A stretch of DNA of 64,000 bases from Streptococcus mitis (lineage in GTDB: Bacteria > Bacillota > Bacilli > Lactobacillales > Streptococcaceae): positions 1 to 64,000 of the forward strand of contig NZ_CAMHZD010000009.1 in the NCBI RefSeq assembly GCF_946190065.1, given 5' to 3'. The position numbers were made by a program, and so were the translations under genes. Below are positions 48,315 through 58,298 of this stretch, one piece after another. Under the pieces are notes generated by a model. That model searched no databases. It was not told the DNA's origin and saw only the letters and a list, made by a program, of their open reading frames with translations. The number at the start of each line of letters is the position of its first letter. Within the stretch, counting starts at the first letter, position 1.

Positions 48315-49151
48315 TTATGACAATAAACGTTGGATATGTAGAACTAGATAAACTCGTTCACTTTTATACAAATCAAGACCCGTATGTTGCGTGATCACAT
48401 CATAGATCTTGGAACCAATCTCGAACGCTTTTGGATAGGATTGTTTGATATGGTCTTCCATATCCAGAAGTGATTGGTTATCATCTCTAGACCTGTCTAA
48501 ATAATCCAAGAAATAATTCAAATGAATCATAAAACGATCATAGAAATGGTTATTCTCTTTGGTTCGTTGAATTGCATAGTCCGTTAAAACTTCTTCAACA
48601 TTCCTGAGAATTTCTTTCCTCTTATCAATCGACTCCACAAGTTCCACTTCATTTTCACCTTCGGCATTAATGAAATGATAAGCAATCCGAATAATTTCGT
48701 CCTCAGGAAAATGATCTGCTAGCTTCTGACGGTAAATTTCAAATGCTTCATTTGCGATTTGAAAAGCGACAGGATACTTAGTGGAAATATCTGGCAGATT
48801 ACTATCCTTGTACCTTCCTTGTGCTAGAGCTTGGTAAGAACAGTAAATATGGTCTGTCAAGGTCACGTAGAGATATTCTTGAACCGGATAATGATATTTC
48901 TTTGATAGCTTATCAATGATCTCATAGGTCACCGTGATAAAATCAAGCGGAACATCTTTGAGGAGAGCCATAAAGTTTTCTCTGGACTCTTCGGTCTTCA
49001 TCCGAAAGATTTTCTCAACCTGCTGTTCAGCAATAAAATCTCCCTTCTTCTTTCCAAATGCAATCCCTTTACCAATCACAATCACTTCTTCTCCTTTATC
49101 ATTTCTGACAAGCGAGACATTGTGATTTATTGGATTTAGAATTCGATACAT
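48315..49151 (-). CDS. lacT: Transcriptional antiterminator LacT (BglG family)
   Basis: 278 residues. N-terminal RNA-binding CAT domain ([38 protein letters not shown]) followed by two PTS regulation domains with conserved histidines (e.g. [29 protein letters not shown]). It binds its RNA target upstream of its own gene and stops premature termination of lacTFEG. HPr- and LacE-dependent phosphorylation of the PRDs controls it in related systems. Confidence 0.94.
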   Translation of the reverse strand: MYRILNPINHNVSLVRNDKGEEVIVIGKGIAFGKKKGDFIAEQQVEKIFRMKTEESRENFMALLKDVPLDFITVTYEIIDKLSKKYHYPVQEYLYVTLTDHIYCSYQALAQGRYKDSNLPDISTKYPVAFQIANEAFEIYRQKLADHFPEDEIIRIAYHFINAEGENEVELVESIDKRKEILRNVEEVLTDYAIQRTKENNHFYDRFMIHLNYFLDYLDRSRDDNQSLLDMEDHIKQSYPKAFEIGSKIYDVITQHTGLDLYKSERVYLVLHIQRLLS

Positions 49152-49188
49152 GTCAACCTCCTTTTATATCTTAAAGGTATATGAGTAT

Positions 49189-49270
49189 AAAAAATGACCA
49201 CAAATGAACTAGAAAATCAGCCGATTTCTAATTCACCTGTGATCATGCCTAATATTACTTAGTAACACTC
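49189..49270 (-). promoter_or_regulatory. LacT antiterminator target (RAT) overlapping an intrinsic terminator
   Basis: On the minus strand the RAT-like segment (49241-49270; contains GTGTTACTAAG and TTAGGCATGATC) overlaps by four bases a long terminator stem (49196-49244, from GATCACAGGTGAA to its imperfect partner) followed by a T-run at 49189-49194. The two folds are mutually exclusive, as in bgl/lic-type antitermination. Confidence 0.85.
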
Positions 49271-49293
49271 ACCTTGTATTAACTTGTGATTTA

Positions 49294-49331
49294 AGTATAG
49301 CACAAGTAAGTTATTTTGTAAACCTTTACAT
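49294..49331 (-). promoter_or_regulatory. lacT promoter with cre-like site
   Basis: Minus strand: -35 TTTACA (49317-49322), 17-bp spacer, extended -10 TGCTATACT (TATACT at 49294-49299). A palindrome ATGTAAAGGTTTACA (49317-49331), one base off the cre consensus, covers the -35, which suggests CcpA repression. Confidence 0.75.
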
Positions 49332-49385
49332 AAAACTTTTTTTAAAATTTTTTTAGATTCATGTTCCTAACCTAGGAGGACTTTC

Positions 49386-50366
49386 TTACACGCGTTCTTT
49401 CCATGAAGTCGCTGTTGTTTGAAGAACTTTGTTGAGTTCGTCAATGTTTTCAAAGCCAGTTGTACGAAGCCATTCGCGAGCTGCTGCTTCACCATCTTTG
49501 ATGTAAGCTTCAACTGATCCAGCCCATGTAGCACGGCCACAAAGAACTCCGTTAAAGTTTGCACCTGATTCGTGGGCAAATACAAGAGTATCTTGGAAAA
49601 GTTTAGCTGATACACCAGCACTCAAGTAGATGTATGGCAAGTTAGTTGCTTCATCTTGAGCTTTGAAGAAGGCTGCTGCTTCTTCACGTGTATAAACTAC
49701 TTCACCTTCAGCGAAACCTTCAACATATTTAATGTTAACAGGAACTTCTACTTTCAAGACATCAATGTTAAAGCGTGGGTCTGAGAAGACTTTCATAGCA
49801 CCAATAACTTTGTGTGGTTTTACTTTAGCGTATTCTACAGAACCTGCGTCCGCAATTTTTTCATCGTAAGCAAGAATTTCAAGGAAGAATGGGATATCTT
49901 CAGCCACACACTCAGAACCGATGCGTTCGATGTAGGCTTGTTTTTCTTGGTTGAGTTCGTCTGAGCTATCTACATCATAGTAAAGCAAGAATTTAACTGC
50001 ATCTGCACCCTCTTCTTTAATACGTTTTGCAGACCAAACATCCAAGCAGTCTGGCAAGCGTTTTGTACTTGTTGTATCATAACCTGTTTTTTCATAAGCA
50101 AGGAGAAGACCAGCTTTTTCATCAAGAGCTTTAGTTGCTGGAAGTCCATACTCAGGGTCAAGAAGCATAGATGAAGCGTATTTAGTCAATTCATCTGCTA
50201 CCAAGACTTTAAGTTCTTCCATTTGAGCCACAGTTGGTTCTTCTGTTTGGTGTTGTGCCATGAGGCGTTTCAAAGCACCACGTTGGTCAAATGCAAGAGC
50301 TGAGATGATACCATTTTCATCAGAAAGTTTTTCTAAGCGTGCACGTTTTTGTTCTGTTAAAGCCAT
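49386..50366 (-). CDS. lacD: Tagatose 1,6-diphosphate aldolase
   Basis: 326 residues, class I type. The Schiff-base lysine is likely in [12 protein letters not shown] (about 205). It splits tagatose-1,6-bisphosphate into dihydroxyacetone phosphate and glyceraldehyde-3-phosphate. It starts one base after lacC ends. Confidence 0.97.
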   Translation of the reverse strand: MALTEQKRARLEKLSDENGIISALAFDQRGALKRLMAQHQTEEPTVAQMEELKVLVADELTKYASSMLLDPEYGLPATKALDEKAGLLLAYEKTGYDTTSTKRLPDCLDVWSAKRIKEEGADAVKFLLYYDVDSSDELNQEKQAYIERIGSECVAEDIPFFLEILAYDEKIADAGSVEYAKVKPHKVIGAMKVFSDPRFNIDVLKVEVPVNIKYVEGFAEGEVVYTREEAAAFFKAQDEATNLPYIYLSAGVSAKLFQDTLVFAHESGANFNGVLCGRATWAGSVEAYIKDGEAAAREWLRTTGFENIDELNKVLQTTATSWKERV

Positions 50367-50367
50367 T

Positions 50368-51297
50368 TTATACCTCTTTTACTATTAATTGATCATATAG
50401 AGCTTGATAGTTGGCCATATTGACATGACCAGTCATTTTTTCTTGAGCATTGAGCATACCAAGGACATTTGCCTTGATGAGTAATTCTGCATCCGATTCT
50501 TTATGAAGAAGTCCTGAAGAAATTCCTGCTACAGTAGAATCTCCAGATCCGACAGGATTTACCACCTGAATTCTAGGAATATCTACCTTGTAGAAAGTGT
50601 CACCATGTTTGGCAAAGGCACCGTTGGCACCAAGTGAAACAATAATCCATTCAATCCCTGCAAACAAAGGTTCTTGAAGTACTTCTTTTAATTCATCCAA
50701 ATCCTCAGAAACTTCTTTTCCAAGAAGCTGGGATAATTCCTCATTATTTGGTTTGATGACTGTTGGTTTATGTGGTGATTCAAGAACCGCCTGAAGTGCT
50801 GCACCAGAGCAATCCAAGACAACAGGCTTGCCAGCTTGATTAGCAAGTTTTACCAAGCTCGCATAGTAATCAACTGGAAGACCAGCTGGCAGACTACCTG
50901 AGATAGCTACTACTTCAACTGACTCCAGAAGATTTTTGAAATGTTCCAAAAAGTCTTGACCTTCCTGTTTCAATACTTCAGGACCTTTTTCAAGAACTTC
51001 TGTTTGGTTGTCTCCATGGAGAATAGCGATACAGTTACGAGTTTCCCCCTGAATTGAGAAGAAATCTTTCTTTACTTGATCATCGATATGTTCAACCAAA
51101 AACTCACCAAGTTTACCACCAACTAAGCCAGTAGCAAGGACAGAATCTCCAAACTCTGAAAGTACGCGAGTAACATTGAGTCCCTTACCACCAGCCGTTT
51201 TGGTTACATCCACCACACGATTGACAGTATCAATCTTCAACTCATCCAAGGGATAGGAAATATCAATGGATGGGTTCATTGTGACTGTTAAAATCAT
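50368..51297 (-). CDS. lacC: Tagatose-6-phosphate kinase
   Basis: 309 residues, PfkB family. N-terminal [11 protein letters not shown], the substrate motif [14 protein letters not shown] and the C-terminal signature [16 protein letters not shown] are intact. It phosphorylates tagatose-6-phosphate with ATP. It lies 10 bp after lacB. Confidence 0.97.
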   Translation of the reverse strand: MILTVTMNPSIDISYPLDELKIDTVNRVVDVTKTAGGKGLNVTRVLSEFGDSVLATGLVGGKLGEFLVEHIDDQVKKDFFSIQGETRNCIAILHGDNQTEVLEKGPEVLKQEGQDFLEHFKNLLESVEVVAISGSLPAGLPVDYYASLVKLANQAGKPVVLDCSGAALQAVLESPHKPTVIKPNNEELSQLLGKEVSEDLDELKEVLQEPLFAGIEWIIVSLGANGAFAKHGDTFYKVDIPRIQVVNPVGSGDSTVAGISSGLLHKESDAELLIKANVLGMLNAQEKMTGHVNMANYQALYDQLIVKEV

Positions 51298-51307
51298 AGG
51301 TTACCTC

Positions 51308-51823
51308 TTAGTCGTGGTATTCTCCGCGATCCCATTTTTCAAGGAATTCAGTGAAGAAGTTTGCGTCTGCTTGATGTGCGTTATGACTTTCAAGGTGTTC
51401 AATTTTCGCAATCAATTTTTTGTTTTCTTCAGATGGTTTGTATTCAGCATGGATGAAAGCTTCAATGATATCACACATGAGTAATTCACCAGTAATCTTA
51501 CCACCAAAACCAATAACGTTGGCGTTCAATTGCTCTTTAGCATAAAGGGCTGTTGTCATATCACGAACCAAGGCAGAACGAACACCTGGGACTTTATTTA
51601 CAGCGTTGTTGATACCAACACCAGTACCACAGATACATACCCCAAGATCAGCTTGACCGCTAGTTACAGCTTCACCTACTTTTTTTCCAAAGATTGGGTA
51701 GTGAGTACGTGTATGGTCATATGTACCAAAGTCAATGACTTCATATCCTTTTGATTTCAAAAATTCTGAAACCGCCATTTTTTCATCTGTTACGATGTGG
51801 TCACATCCAATTGCAATTCTCAT
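51308..51823 (-). CDS. lacB: Galactose-6-phosphate isomerase subunit LacB
   Basis: 171 residues, RpiB/LacAB family, with the catalytic cysteine region [26 protein letters not shown]. It forms the isomerase with LacA, converting galactose-6-phosphate to tagatose-6-phosphate. It is separated from lacA by 148 bp containing a BOX element. Confidence 0.97.
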   Translation of the reverse strand: MRIAIGCDHIVTDEKMAVSEFLKSKGYEVIDFGTYDHTRTHYPIFGKKVGEAVTSGQADLGVCICGTGVGINNAVNKVPGVRSALVRDMTTALYAKEQLNANVIGFGGKITGELLMCDIIEAFIHAEYKPSEENKKLIAKIEHLESHNAHQADANFFTEFLEKWDRGEYHD

Positions 51824-51869
51824 TAGTTATTCCCTCCGATTAATTATATAAATCTAATATCATTTATCC

Positions 51870-51973
51870 TTACTCAAGAAAAATCAAGATTAGCTTAGGA
51901 AGCTAGCTGCAAGCATAACTGTGGTTAGCTAAAGTGAGCTGACGACAGATTATCTTGATTTTTGAAGAGTATT
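51870..51973 (-). repeat. BOX element (boxA-boxC, reverse orientation) between lacA and lacB
   Basis: On the minus strand it opens ATACTCTTCAAAAATCAAG and closes with CTAGCTTCCTA...GATTTTTCTTGAGTA, a diverged boxA-boxC. Its first two bases overlap the lacA stop codon. Positioned inside the lacABCD transcript, it could alter lacB expression. Confidence 0.75.
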
Positions 51974-52397
51974 AGCACATTTTGTTCAACATGTCGACAC
52001 GAATTTGGTGACGTCCACCATCGTATTTACCGTTAACAAATCCTTTAGCGATGTTTTTAGCCAATTCATCACCAACAAGTTGTGCACCCATAGTGATCAT
52101 ACGTGAGTTGTTGTGGCCACGAGTCATATAAGCTGAACGTTCGTCAGATACTTCTGCAGCAACCATTCCTTTGATCTTAGTTGCGACCATAAATGGACCA
52201 GCTCCATAAGCATCAATCACGATACCAAGGTTTTGTTCTTCTTTGTTTACTTCTGCAGCAACAGCGAGAGTCACATCAACAAAGTCTTGACCTTCAGCTG
52301 TAACATCCACAACGTGGAAGTTTTCTTTTTCCAAGAAGTCTTTCACAACTTCTTTCAATCTCAAACCTGCAGCATCTGCACCGATAACAATAGACAT
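51972..52397 (-). CDS. lacA: Galactose-6-phosphate isomerase subunit LacA
   Basis: 141 residues, RpiB/LacAB family ([48 protein letters not shown]). It is the first gene of lacABCDTFEG. The stop codon TAA runs directly into the BOX element, so the end of the gene may have been set by that insertion. The length looks normal. Confidence 0.96.
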   Translation of the reverse strand: MSIVIGADAAGLRLKEVVKDFLEKENFHVVDVTAEGQDFVDVTLAVAAEVNKEEQNLGIVIDAYGAGPFMVATKIKGMVAAEVSDERSAYMTRGHNNSRMITMGAQLVGDELAKNIAKGFVNGKYDGGRHQIRVDMLNKMC

Positions 52398-52574
52398 ATT
52401 GTATACTCCTTTTATTTTTCTAGGCTAGTAAAGACTTTTATAGTTAGCAGTTTACCTACAAAAGGATTTCTAGCAGTTTATTGACAAATTGGATTGAATG
52501 AGATGAATTGCACCTTATTCAAGTTTAGGAAATCAGTTTCCTAGAAATAATCTTTCTCCACGAAAGAGAATATA

Positions 52575-52652
52575 ACAAGTGATTATTTGTTTGTTGCAAA
52601 CATCATTTGTTGCTTACAAACATAATATACTCCTATTTCTTAAAAAAGTCAA
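52575..52652 (-). promoter_or_regulatory. lac operon promoter with LacR operator candidates
   Basis: Minus strand: -35 TTGACT (52647-52652), 17-bp spacer, -10 TATATT (52624-52629). Around and just after the start are repeated TGTTTG/CAACAAA blocks, including ATGTTTGTAAGCAACAAA and ATGTTTGCAACAAACAAA, which resemble known LacR operators. The leader before lacA is about 220 nt. No clear cre site is seen. Confidence 0.75.
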
Positions 52653-52681
52653 CAGTTGATGTTTGTTTTTGTGTTTTTTAA

Positions 52682-53578
52682 CTAAAAAATTTCGATATCA
52701 AAACCAATTTGATCCACTTGACCAGGTTCTAGTAGGCGAACGTTTTTCTTATCTTCTAGATGATCTCCTTCTTCAAGGGATGTTGACAAGCCAGACCATG
52801 GTTCAAAAGCAATGAAAGGTCCTTTATTCAAAGTTGACCAGATAATGAGATTTGAAAACTCTGCAAAGTGCACTTTCAATCCCTTATCATGTTTACGAGA
52901 ACGAAGAGCAATTGTTCTAGATTGCAATTCATCTAAAGTAACTGCATCTGTACTGAAAAGATCATAGCTGAGGTCTAATTCTTTTTGACCTTCTAGCCAT
53001 GGACTTCTATCTTGAAAATCCAGCATACCCGTTTCTGGGAAAGGACGTGGAACAGAGCAAGTCTCTTCTTTTTCAAACTCTATATAGTAATCTTCGTAGA
53101 CTTCATCATCAAGTAGAGGACAATTAAAGCCTGGATGTCCACCAATAAAGTAAGGCATGACCTTGCTAGTTTCTTTATTGAAAAGCTTGTATTGAGTTCG
53201 TACTGTTTTGCCAGAAAGGCTATAAGTGATTTCTAGGCGGAAATGATAAGGATAGTTTTGATAGCTATTCTCATCGTCTTCGATTGCAAAAGTTACACTA
53301 TTATCTGTCTGTTCAACTAATTCAAATTCTTTCTTGCGAACCAAACCATGACGAGGAATCTTTCCTTTGCTTTCTTGTCCCTTCTCATCTATATAAAGTG
53401 CTGTATCCTCTCTCAATGAACCACAAATGGGAAACAGAACAGGAGCTTGTCCACTCCAATAAGTAGGATCCCCTTGCCACAAATACTCCAGTCCCTCAGC
53501 ATCTTTTATAGAAGAAAGAGCCCCACCAAAACTGTTAAATTGTACTCTTAATTGTTCTGATTTTAATTCAATTACCAT
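52682..53578 (-). CDS. lacX: LacX-like aldose 1-epimerase family protein
   Basis: 298 residues. The mutarotase-like fold is indicated by LFPICGSLRED, IPRHGLVRKKEFE and PYFIGGHPGFNCPL, with a catalytic-type glutamate in FEPWSGLST. In lactococci lacX neighbours the lac genes. It may interconvert anomers of galactose or galactose-6-phosphate; substrate uncertain. Its 3' end reaches the promoter region of the lac operon. Confidence 0.85.
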   Translation of the reverse strand: MVIELKSEQLRVQFNSFGGALSSIKDAEGLEYLWQGDPTYWSGQAPVLFPICGSLREDTALYIDEKGQESKGKIPRHGLVRKKEFELVEQTDNSVTFAIEDDENSYQNYPYHFRLEITYSLSGKTVRTQYKLFNKETSKVMPYFIGGHPGFNCPLLDDEVYEDYYIEFEKEETCSVPRPFPETGMLDFQDRSPWLEGQKELDLSYDLFSTDAVTLDELQSRTIALRSRKHDKGLKVHFAEFSNLIIWSTLNKGPFIAFEPWSGLSTSLEEGDHLEDKKNVRLLEPGQVDQIGFDIEIF

Positions 53579-53609
53579 TATTTTCTCCGATTTCTTGATA
53601 GTTTATAAA

Positions 53610-53650
53610 AAACTAGGCTGTCACTCCTAATGGTATGACAACCTAGTTTC
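53610..53650 (-). terminator. Terminator of the gat-type PTS operon
   Basis: Minus-strand AAACTAGGTTGTCA pairs with TGACAGCCTAGTT (one G-T pair), followed by TTTTTT. It lies downstream of the BOX element and upstream of lacX. Confidence 0.85.
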
Positions 53651-53657
53651 AACAATT

Positions 53658-53765
53658 TACACTCTGCGAAAATCCAATTCAAACTTCGTCAGCGTCGCCT
53701 TGCTGTACTTTAGTACAGCCTGCAGCTAGCTTCCTAGTTTGCTCTTTGATTTTCATTGAGCTTAC
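53658..53765 (+). repeat. BOX element (boxA-boxC) downstream of the gat-type PTS
   Basis: Starts TACACTCTGCGAAAATCC and ends GATTTTCATTGAG, with CTTCGTCAGCGTCGCC and GCAGCTAGCTTCCTAG inside. Same boxA-boxC form as at 32002-32107, somewhat diverged. Confidence 0.85.
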
Positions 53766-53792
53766 ATTTTATAGGAGCGTTATAGGAGCGCA

Positions 53793-55268
53793 TTATTTTG
53801 CTTTTGCTGCGTACTCTTCGTTACGTTTAATCATTTGTTTTCTGTACCATGCAAAGATACCGATATAGAATACAAGGAAGACTACAGCACCAAGGATTGC
53901 TTTGATATCACCTGTTGTAGTGTTACCAATTGTCCAACCAAGAAGTTTTTCGATTGGTCCTTCAAGAGTTGAGTGAGTGATCAATTGAGTTTCGCTCACA
54001 CCTGCTGGGAAGGCACCTACACCTTTAGCAAGTTCTGTTGCAAATGGTGCGATAAGTGTACCTGAAAGAAGGAAGAGTGGTAACAAGAGTGTTCCGAAAA
54101 TAATCATACGGAGCAATTTACCACGTGTTACAACCAAGAGAGCTGGAGTAACACCCATTGCGATGATACCTGCAAGTGGCAAGATACCATTTCCAACTTT
54201 TGAAAGAAGCACAGCTTCAATCAACATGATTGGTGCAAGTACGTTAGCACAAGCCCAGATTTCAGCACGACCAGCGATGAATGGCCAGTCAAGACCGATG
54301 TTGAATTTACGTCCTTGAAGACGTTTAGTAGCAACGTTTGTAATACCTTGTGATAGTGGTTCTACGGCTGCGATGAACCATGAACCGATAAGTGAGAAGA
54401 GTTCCAAAGATACACCGGCAGTCAAACCAAGAGACAACCATCCTCTGATAACAAGACGCCATTTATCTGCATCTGCAACCCCTGCAATTGGATGTGGAGT
54501 TCCCATAATACCGATAACAATACCAAGAATGAAACCGATAAAGAATTTAGATCCCCAGAAACCGATTTTTTTGTTCAATTTAGCAGCATCAAAGTCATAT
54601 TTATCAAGACCTGGGAAGAATTTTTCAAAAATCTTATCCAAAACCATGATAACTGGGTTCATCATGTAGTTCATGTGAGTTGATGTCATTGGTGATGAAC
54701 TTGGTGCGTTAAGAAGGTCATCAAATGTAGGTTTCATCAAGTCAGAGTTGATAATTTTCAACACACCAACAAGGACGATAGCTGCTGTAGCAATCAAGAG
54801 TGAAACCCCTTGGCTCACACCGTTGTTGTCTGCATACCATTTAATCAAAAGACCTGTGATAGACAAGTGCCAGATATCGAAGATATCGACGTCAAGTGTA
54901 TCAGTTTTCTTCATAGCAAGCATTACTACGTTGACAATCAACATGATAAGCAAGAAGTAAAGTGTCCAAGCAGATCCCCAAGTGATTGTTGCAAGTGGTG
55001 CCCAACCAACGTCAGTGATACTCAATTGGATACCAGTGTTTTCAACGAATTTTGCAAGTGATGCTGAGAAAGCACCATTTAGCATACCGATGATAGCTCC
55101 GATACCAGTAAGAGCGATGGCAAGTTTGATACCACCTTCAAGCGCTTTGGAGAATTTAACTCCAAAAAGTAAAGCCAATACTGTCAAAATGATTAACATG
55201 ATGACAGGTCCACCCATATCTAAGATAGGTGTGAAAAATTCTTTGATTAGGCCAAAGATTGCATCCAT
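53793..55268 (-). CDS. gatC: Galactitol-type PTS enzyme IIC
   Basis: 491 residues, with about ten membrane segments and the EIIC-GAT pattern (IKEFFTPILDMGGPVIMLIILTVLALLFGVKFSKALEGGIKLAIALTGIGAIIGML). It imports a hexitol or galactose-like sugar. Placement between lac/lacX and the IIA/IIB genes suggests galactose; from memory pneumococcal studies link this system to galactose uptake. Substrate not shown by sequence. Confidence 0.88.
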   Translation of the reverse strand: MDAIFGLIKEFFTPILDMGGPVIMLIILTVLALLFGVKFSKALEGGIKLAIALTGIGAIIGMLNGAFSASLAKFVENTGIQLSITDVGWAPLATITWGSAWTLYFLLIMLIVNVVMLAMKKTDTLDVDIFDIWHLSITGLLIKWYADNNGVSQGVSLLIATAAIVLVGVLKIINSDLMKPTFDDLLNAPSSSPMTSTHMNYMMNPVIMVLDKIFEKFFPGLDKYDFDAAKLNKKIGFWGSKFFIGFILGIVIGIMGTPHPIAGVADADKWRLVIRGWLSLGLTAGVSLELFSLIGSWFIAAVEPLSQGITNVATKRLQGRKFNIGLDWPFIAGRAEIWACANVLAPIMLIEAVLLSKVGNGILPLAGIIAMGVTPALLVVTRGKLLRMIIFGTLLLPLFLLSGTLIAPFATELAKGVGAFPAGVSETQLITHSTLEGPIEKLLGWTIGNTTTGDIKAILGAVVFLVFYIGIFAWYRKQMIKRNEEYAAKAK

Positions 55269-55314
55269 AACAGTTCCTCCCTTTTTATGCTATATGAATG
55301 TTAACAAATTTGAA

Positions 55315-55620
55315 TTAGCTTAACCCGTGTTCTTTAATAGCTGCTTCAATATTGTCAAATACTGGAGCGCTCATTGCTGGGATACGGAATAAGATTGGTC
55401 CAGCTTCGATAACTGGAATACCTGGGTCAAAACCAAGATCTGTTGCAGCAATTGGTGTGAAGATGTCATAACCTTTGATAAGATCTTCGTTAACGTCTTT
55501 TACCATGACTGCATCACAGTGAACATCAAAACCACGGTTTGAAAGTTCTTCTTCAAGAGCACTTTTAATTTGGTGGCTTGAGTTAACACCTGCACCGCAG
55601 GCAGCAAGAATTTTAATCAT
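55315..55620 (-). CDS. gatB: Galactitol-type PTS enzyme IIB
   Basis: 101 residues from the ATG at 55620, with GGAGG 8 nt upstream. The phosphorylated cysteine is in ILAACGAGVNSSHQIKSAL (residue about 8). It relays phosphate from IIA to sugar at IIC. 46 bp before gatC. Confidence 0.92.
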   Translation of the reverse strand: MIKILAACGAGVNSSHQIKSALEEELSNRGFDVHCDAVMVKDVNEDLIKGYDIFTPIAATDLGFDPGIPVIEAGPILFRIPAMSAPVFDNIEAAIKEHGLS

Positions 55621-55658
55621 ATGGATTTCCTCCGATTTAATATTTTTAATAGACAAGA

Positions 55659-56135
55659 TTAAGCGATTGCTTCAGCTATATAAGCATAGAGGGCTTCTGG
55701 TTCAGAAATTTTGGATAGGTCTTCAAGATGACCATTTCCAGTAAAGAAGTCCATCAACTGAGCAAGAATGTTTGTTTGACTTGAACTTGAGTTATTAATG
55801 ATAAAGAAGAGCAAGGATACCTCTACTTCCTTATCTGGTGCAATCATATTGTGGAAAGTCACCGGCTTATCTAATCGAACGACCACAACTTTTTCAGCTA
55901 GATTATGAACAATATCTGTGTGAGGAATAGCCACATTCGGCAAATCCTTACCCAAAAATTCCATATCTAAGCCAGTTGGAAATGACTTTTCACGCGTGAT
56001 CAGGGCTTCACGATAAGTCGGAGTTACGATTTCTCGTTCTTCCAATAAAGTTGCAACCTGATCAAAGAGATGTTCTTGATTATCCGCTTCTAAGCAAAAC
56101 ACAAGGTTTTTGTCAAAGAAATGATCTAATCCCAT
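55659..56135 (-). CDS. gatA: Galactitol-type PTS enzyme IIA
   Basis: 158 residues from the ATG at 56135, with AGAAGGG upstream. EIIA fructose/mannitol-type domain with the active histidine in LPNVAIPHTDIVHN. First gene of the three-gene PTS operon, with a cre-covered promoter just upstream. Confidence 0.92.
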   Translation of the reverse strand: MGLDHFFDKNLVFCLEADNQEHLFDQVATLLEEREIVTPTYREALITREKSFPTGLDMEFLGKDLPNVAIPHTDIVHNLAEKVVVVRLDKPVTFHNMIAPDKEVEVSLLFFIINNSSSSQTNILAQLMDFFTGNGHLEDLSKISEPEALYAYIAEAIA

Positions 56136-56171
56136 AAGGTTTTCCCTTCTTTCCATTAACTTTATGCTATA

Positions 56172-56200
56172 AGTATAACACTATATGAAACCGTTGTCAA
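56172..56200 (-). promoter_or_regulatory. gat-type PTS promoter overlapped by a cre site
   Basis: Minus strand: -35 TTGACA (56195-56200), 17-bp spacer, -10 TATACT (56172-56177). ATGAAACCGTTGTCA on the plus strand (56185-56199) is a full match to the cre consensus WTGNAANCGNWNNCW and lies across the -35 and spacer, so CcpA repression is expected. Confidence 0.88.
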
Positions 56201-56316
56201 CGTTTTTCTGTTGTTTTTTGTCTCTTTTTTTATATTTTTGTTGTTTTTATAGTTTGTTATATAAAAACGAACATGTAAACAAACACTTTAAACGATTTAA
56301 TCCTATTATAAATGCA

Positions 56317-56343
56317 AAAAACAGGCCTATTTAAGCCTGTTTT
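56317..56343 (-). terminator. Terminator of lepA
   Basis: AAAACAGGC / GCCTGTTTT stem with 8-nt loop, followed by Ts on the minus strand, 54 bp after the lepA stop. Confidence 0.85.
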
Positions 56344-56396
56344 ACTATTGATTCTTATGTAAATTTCCTGTGAACAAGAAAAACAATTATGATAAC

Positions 56397-58220
56397 TTAT
56401 TCCTCATCCATGCTCAAGACGCTAAGAAAGGCTTCTTGTGGAACTTCTACTGATCCGATGGCTTTCATACGTTTCTTACCAGCTTTTTGTTTTTCAAGGA
56501 GTTTACGTTTACGAGAAACGTCACCACCATAACACTTAGCAAGTACGTTCTTACGAAGGGCCTTGATATCAGTACGAGCCACAATTTTGTGTCCAATAGC
56601 TGCTTGGATTGGAACTTCAAATTGTTGGCGAGGGATAATTTTCTTGAGCTTATCAACGATAAGTTTCCCACGTTCGTAAGCAAAATCCTTATGAACGATA
56701 AAGCTAAGGGCATCAACCTTGTCTCCATTGAGAAGGATGTCCATTTTGACCAGCTTAGATGGACGGTACTCTGACAATTCGTAGTCAAAGCTTGCATAAC
56801 CACGTGTCGAAGACTTAAGCTTATCAAAGAAATCAAAGACAATTTCAGCAAGCGGAATTTGATAGATAACATTGACACGGTTATCATCGATATAATCCAT
56901 AGTCACGAAGTCTCCACGCTTGCGCTGAGCCAATTCCATCACTGCTCCAACAAACTCTTGCGGTACCATGATTTGCGCCTTAACATAAGGCTCTTCAATG
57001 GTCGCAATCTTAGTTGGGTCTGGAAACTCAGATGGGTTAGACACATCCATTGATTCACCATCGGTCAAATTAACTTTATAAATAACAGATGGCGCTGTCA
57101 TGATGAGGTCGATGTTGAACTCGCGTTCCAAACGTTCTTGGATAACATCCATATGGAGAAGTCCAAGGAAACCACAACGGAAACCAAATCCAAGTGCCTG
57201 AGATGTTTCTGGTTCAAATTGGAGACTAGCATCATTCAGTTGCAATTTTTCAAGGGCTTCACGTAGGTCGTTATACTTGTTTGACTCAATTGGGTAGAGA
57301 CCTGCAAAAACCATAGGATTCATCTGCTTGTAACCATGTAATGGCTCAGCAGCAGGATTGGTTGCCAAAGTAACAGTATCACCCACACGAGTGTCCTGAA
57401 CCGTCTTGATAGAAGCTGCAATATATCCAACGTCACCAGTCGCAAGGAAATCACGACCAACTGCTTTTGGTGTAAATATACCGACTTCGGTCACATCAAA
57501 GGTCTTGCCATTGCTCATAAGCTGAATCTTATCGCCAGGTTTGACCACCCCATCCATGACACGCACTTGAAGAATAACCCCACGGTAAGCATCATAAACT
57601 GAGTCGAAAATCAAGGCCTTAAGTGGCGCCGTCACATCACCCGTTGGGGCTGGTACTTTTTCTACGATTTGCTCGAGGATTTCTTCAATACCGATACCAG
57701 CCTTGGCAGAAGCCAATACTGCTTCACTGGCGTCCAAACCAATCACATCTTCAATCTCCGTACGCACGCGCTCTGGATCTGCAGCTGGCAGGTCAATTTT
57801 ATTAATGACAGGCATGATTTCCAAATCATTGTCCAAGGCCAGATAAACATTGGCAAGAGTTTGAGCCTCAATTCCTTGGGCAGCATCAACCACCAAAATC
57901 GCCCCCTCACAGGCAGCGAGCGAACGTGAAACTTCATAGGTAAAGTCTACGTGTCCCGGCGTGTCAATCAAGTGGAAAATATAAGTTTCCCCATCTTTTG
58001 CAGTATAATTCAGCTCAATGGCATTCAACTTAATGGTAATCCCACGTTCTCGCTCTAAATCCATGCTATCCAAAAGCTGGGCCTGCATTTCACGGCTGGA
58101 GACTGTCTCTGTTTTTTCCAAAATGCGGTCTGCTAGAGTCGATTTCCCGTGGTCAATATGGGCGATAATAGAGAAGTTACGGATCTTCTCCTGTCGTTTT
58201 TTCAATTCTTCTAAGTTCAT
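56397..58220 (-). CDS. lepA: Elongation factor 4 (LepA)
   Basis: 607 residues from the ATG at 58220 (GGAAGAG upstream), the family length. G1 [14 protein letters not shown]2 RERGITIK, G3 DTPGHVDF, G4 NKIDLP, then the EF-G-like domains and the LepA-specific C-terminal domain ([17 protein letters not shown]). It back-translocates or rescues stalled ribosomes. Confidence 0.98.
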   Translation of the reverse strand: MNLEELKKRQEKIRNFSIIAHIDHGKSTLADRILEKTETVSSREMQAQLLDSMDLERERGITIKLNAIELNYTAKDGETYIFHLIDTPGHVDFTYEVSRSLAACEGAILVVDAAQGIEAQTLANVYLALDNDLEIMPVINKIDLPAADPERVRTEIEDVIGLDASEAVLASAKAGIGIEEILEQIVEKVPAPTGDVTAPLKALIFDSVYDAYRGVILQVRVMDGVVKPGDKIQLMSNGKTFDVTEVGIFTPKAVGRDFLATGDVGYIAASIKTVQDTRVGDTVTLATNPAAEPLHGYKQMNPMVFAGLYPIESNKYNDLREALEKLQLNDASLQFEPETSQALGFGFRCGFLGLLHMDVIQERLEREFNIDLIMTAPSVIYKVNLTDGESMDVSNPSEFPDPTKIATIEEPYVKAQIMVPQEFVGAVMELAQRKRGDFVTMDYIDDNRVNVIYQIPLAEIVFDFFDKLKSSTRGYASFDYELSEYRPSKLVKMDILLNGDKVDALSFIVHKDFAYERGKLIVDKLKKIIPRQQFEVPIQAAIGHKIVARTDIKALRKNVLAKCYGGDVSRKRKLLEKQKAGKKRMKAIGSVEVPQEAFLSVLSMDEE

Positions 58221-58298
58221 GATTCTCTTCCTTTCAGGGTATCTATTTATTATAAATTGTTTTTGACATTTTGACAAGACCATACCCTGCTAGGAGTA

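Noticed and set aside
52575-52625. cre site at the main lac promoter
   Set aside because: The TGTTTG/CAACAAA repeats were compared with the cre consensus and lack the central CG, so they fit LacR-type operators better.
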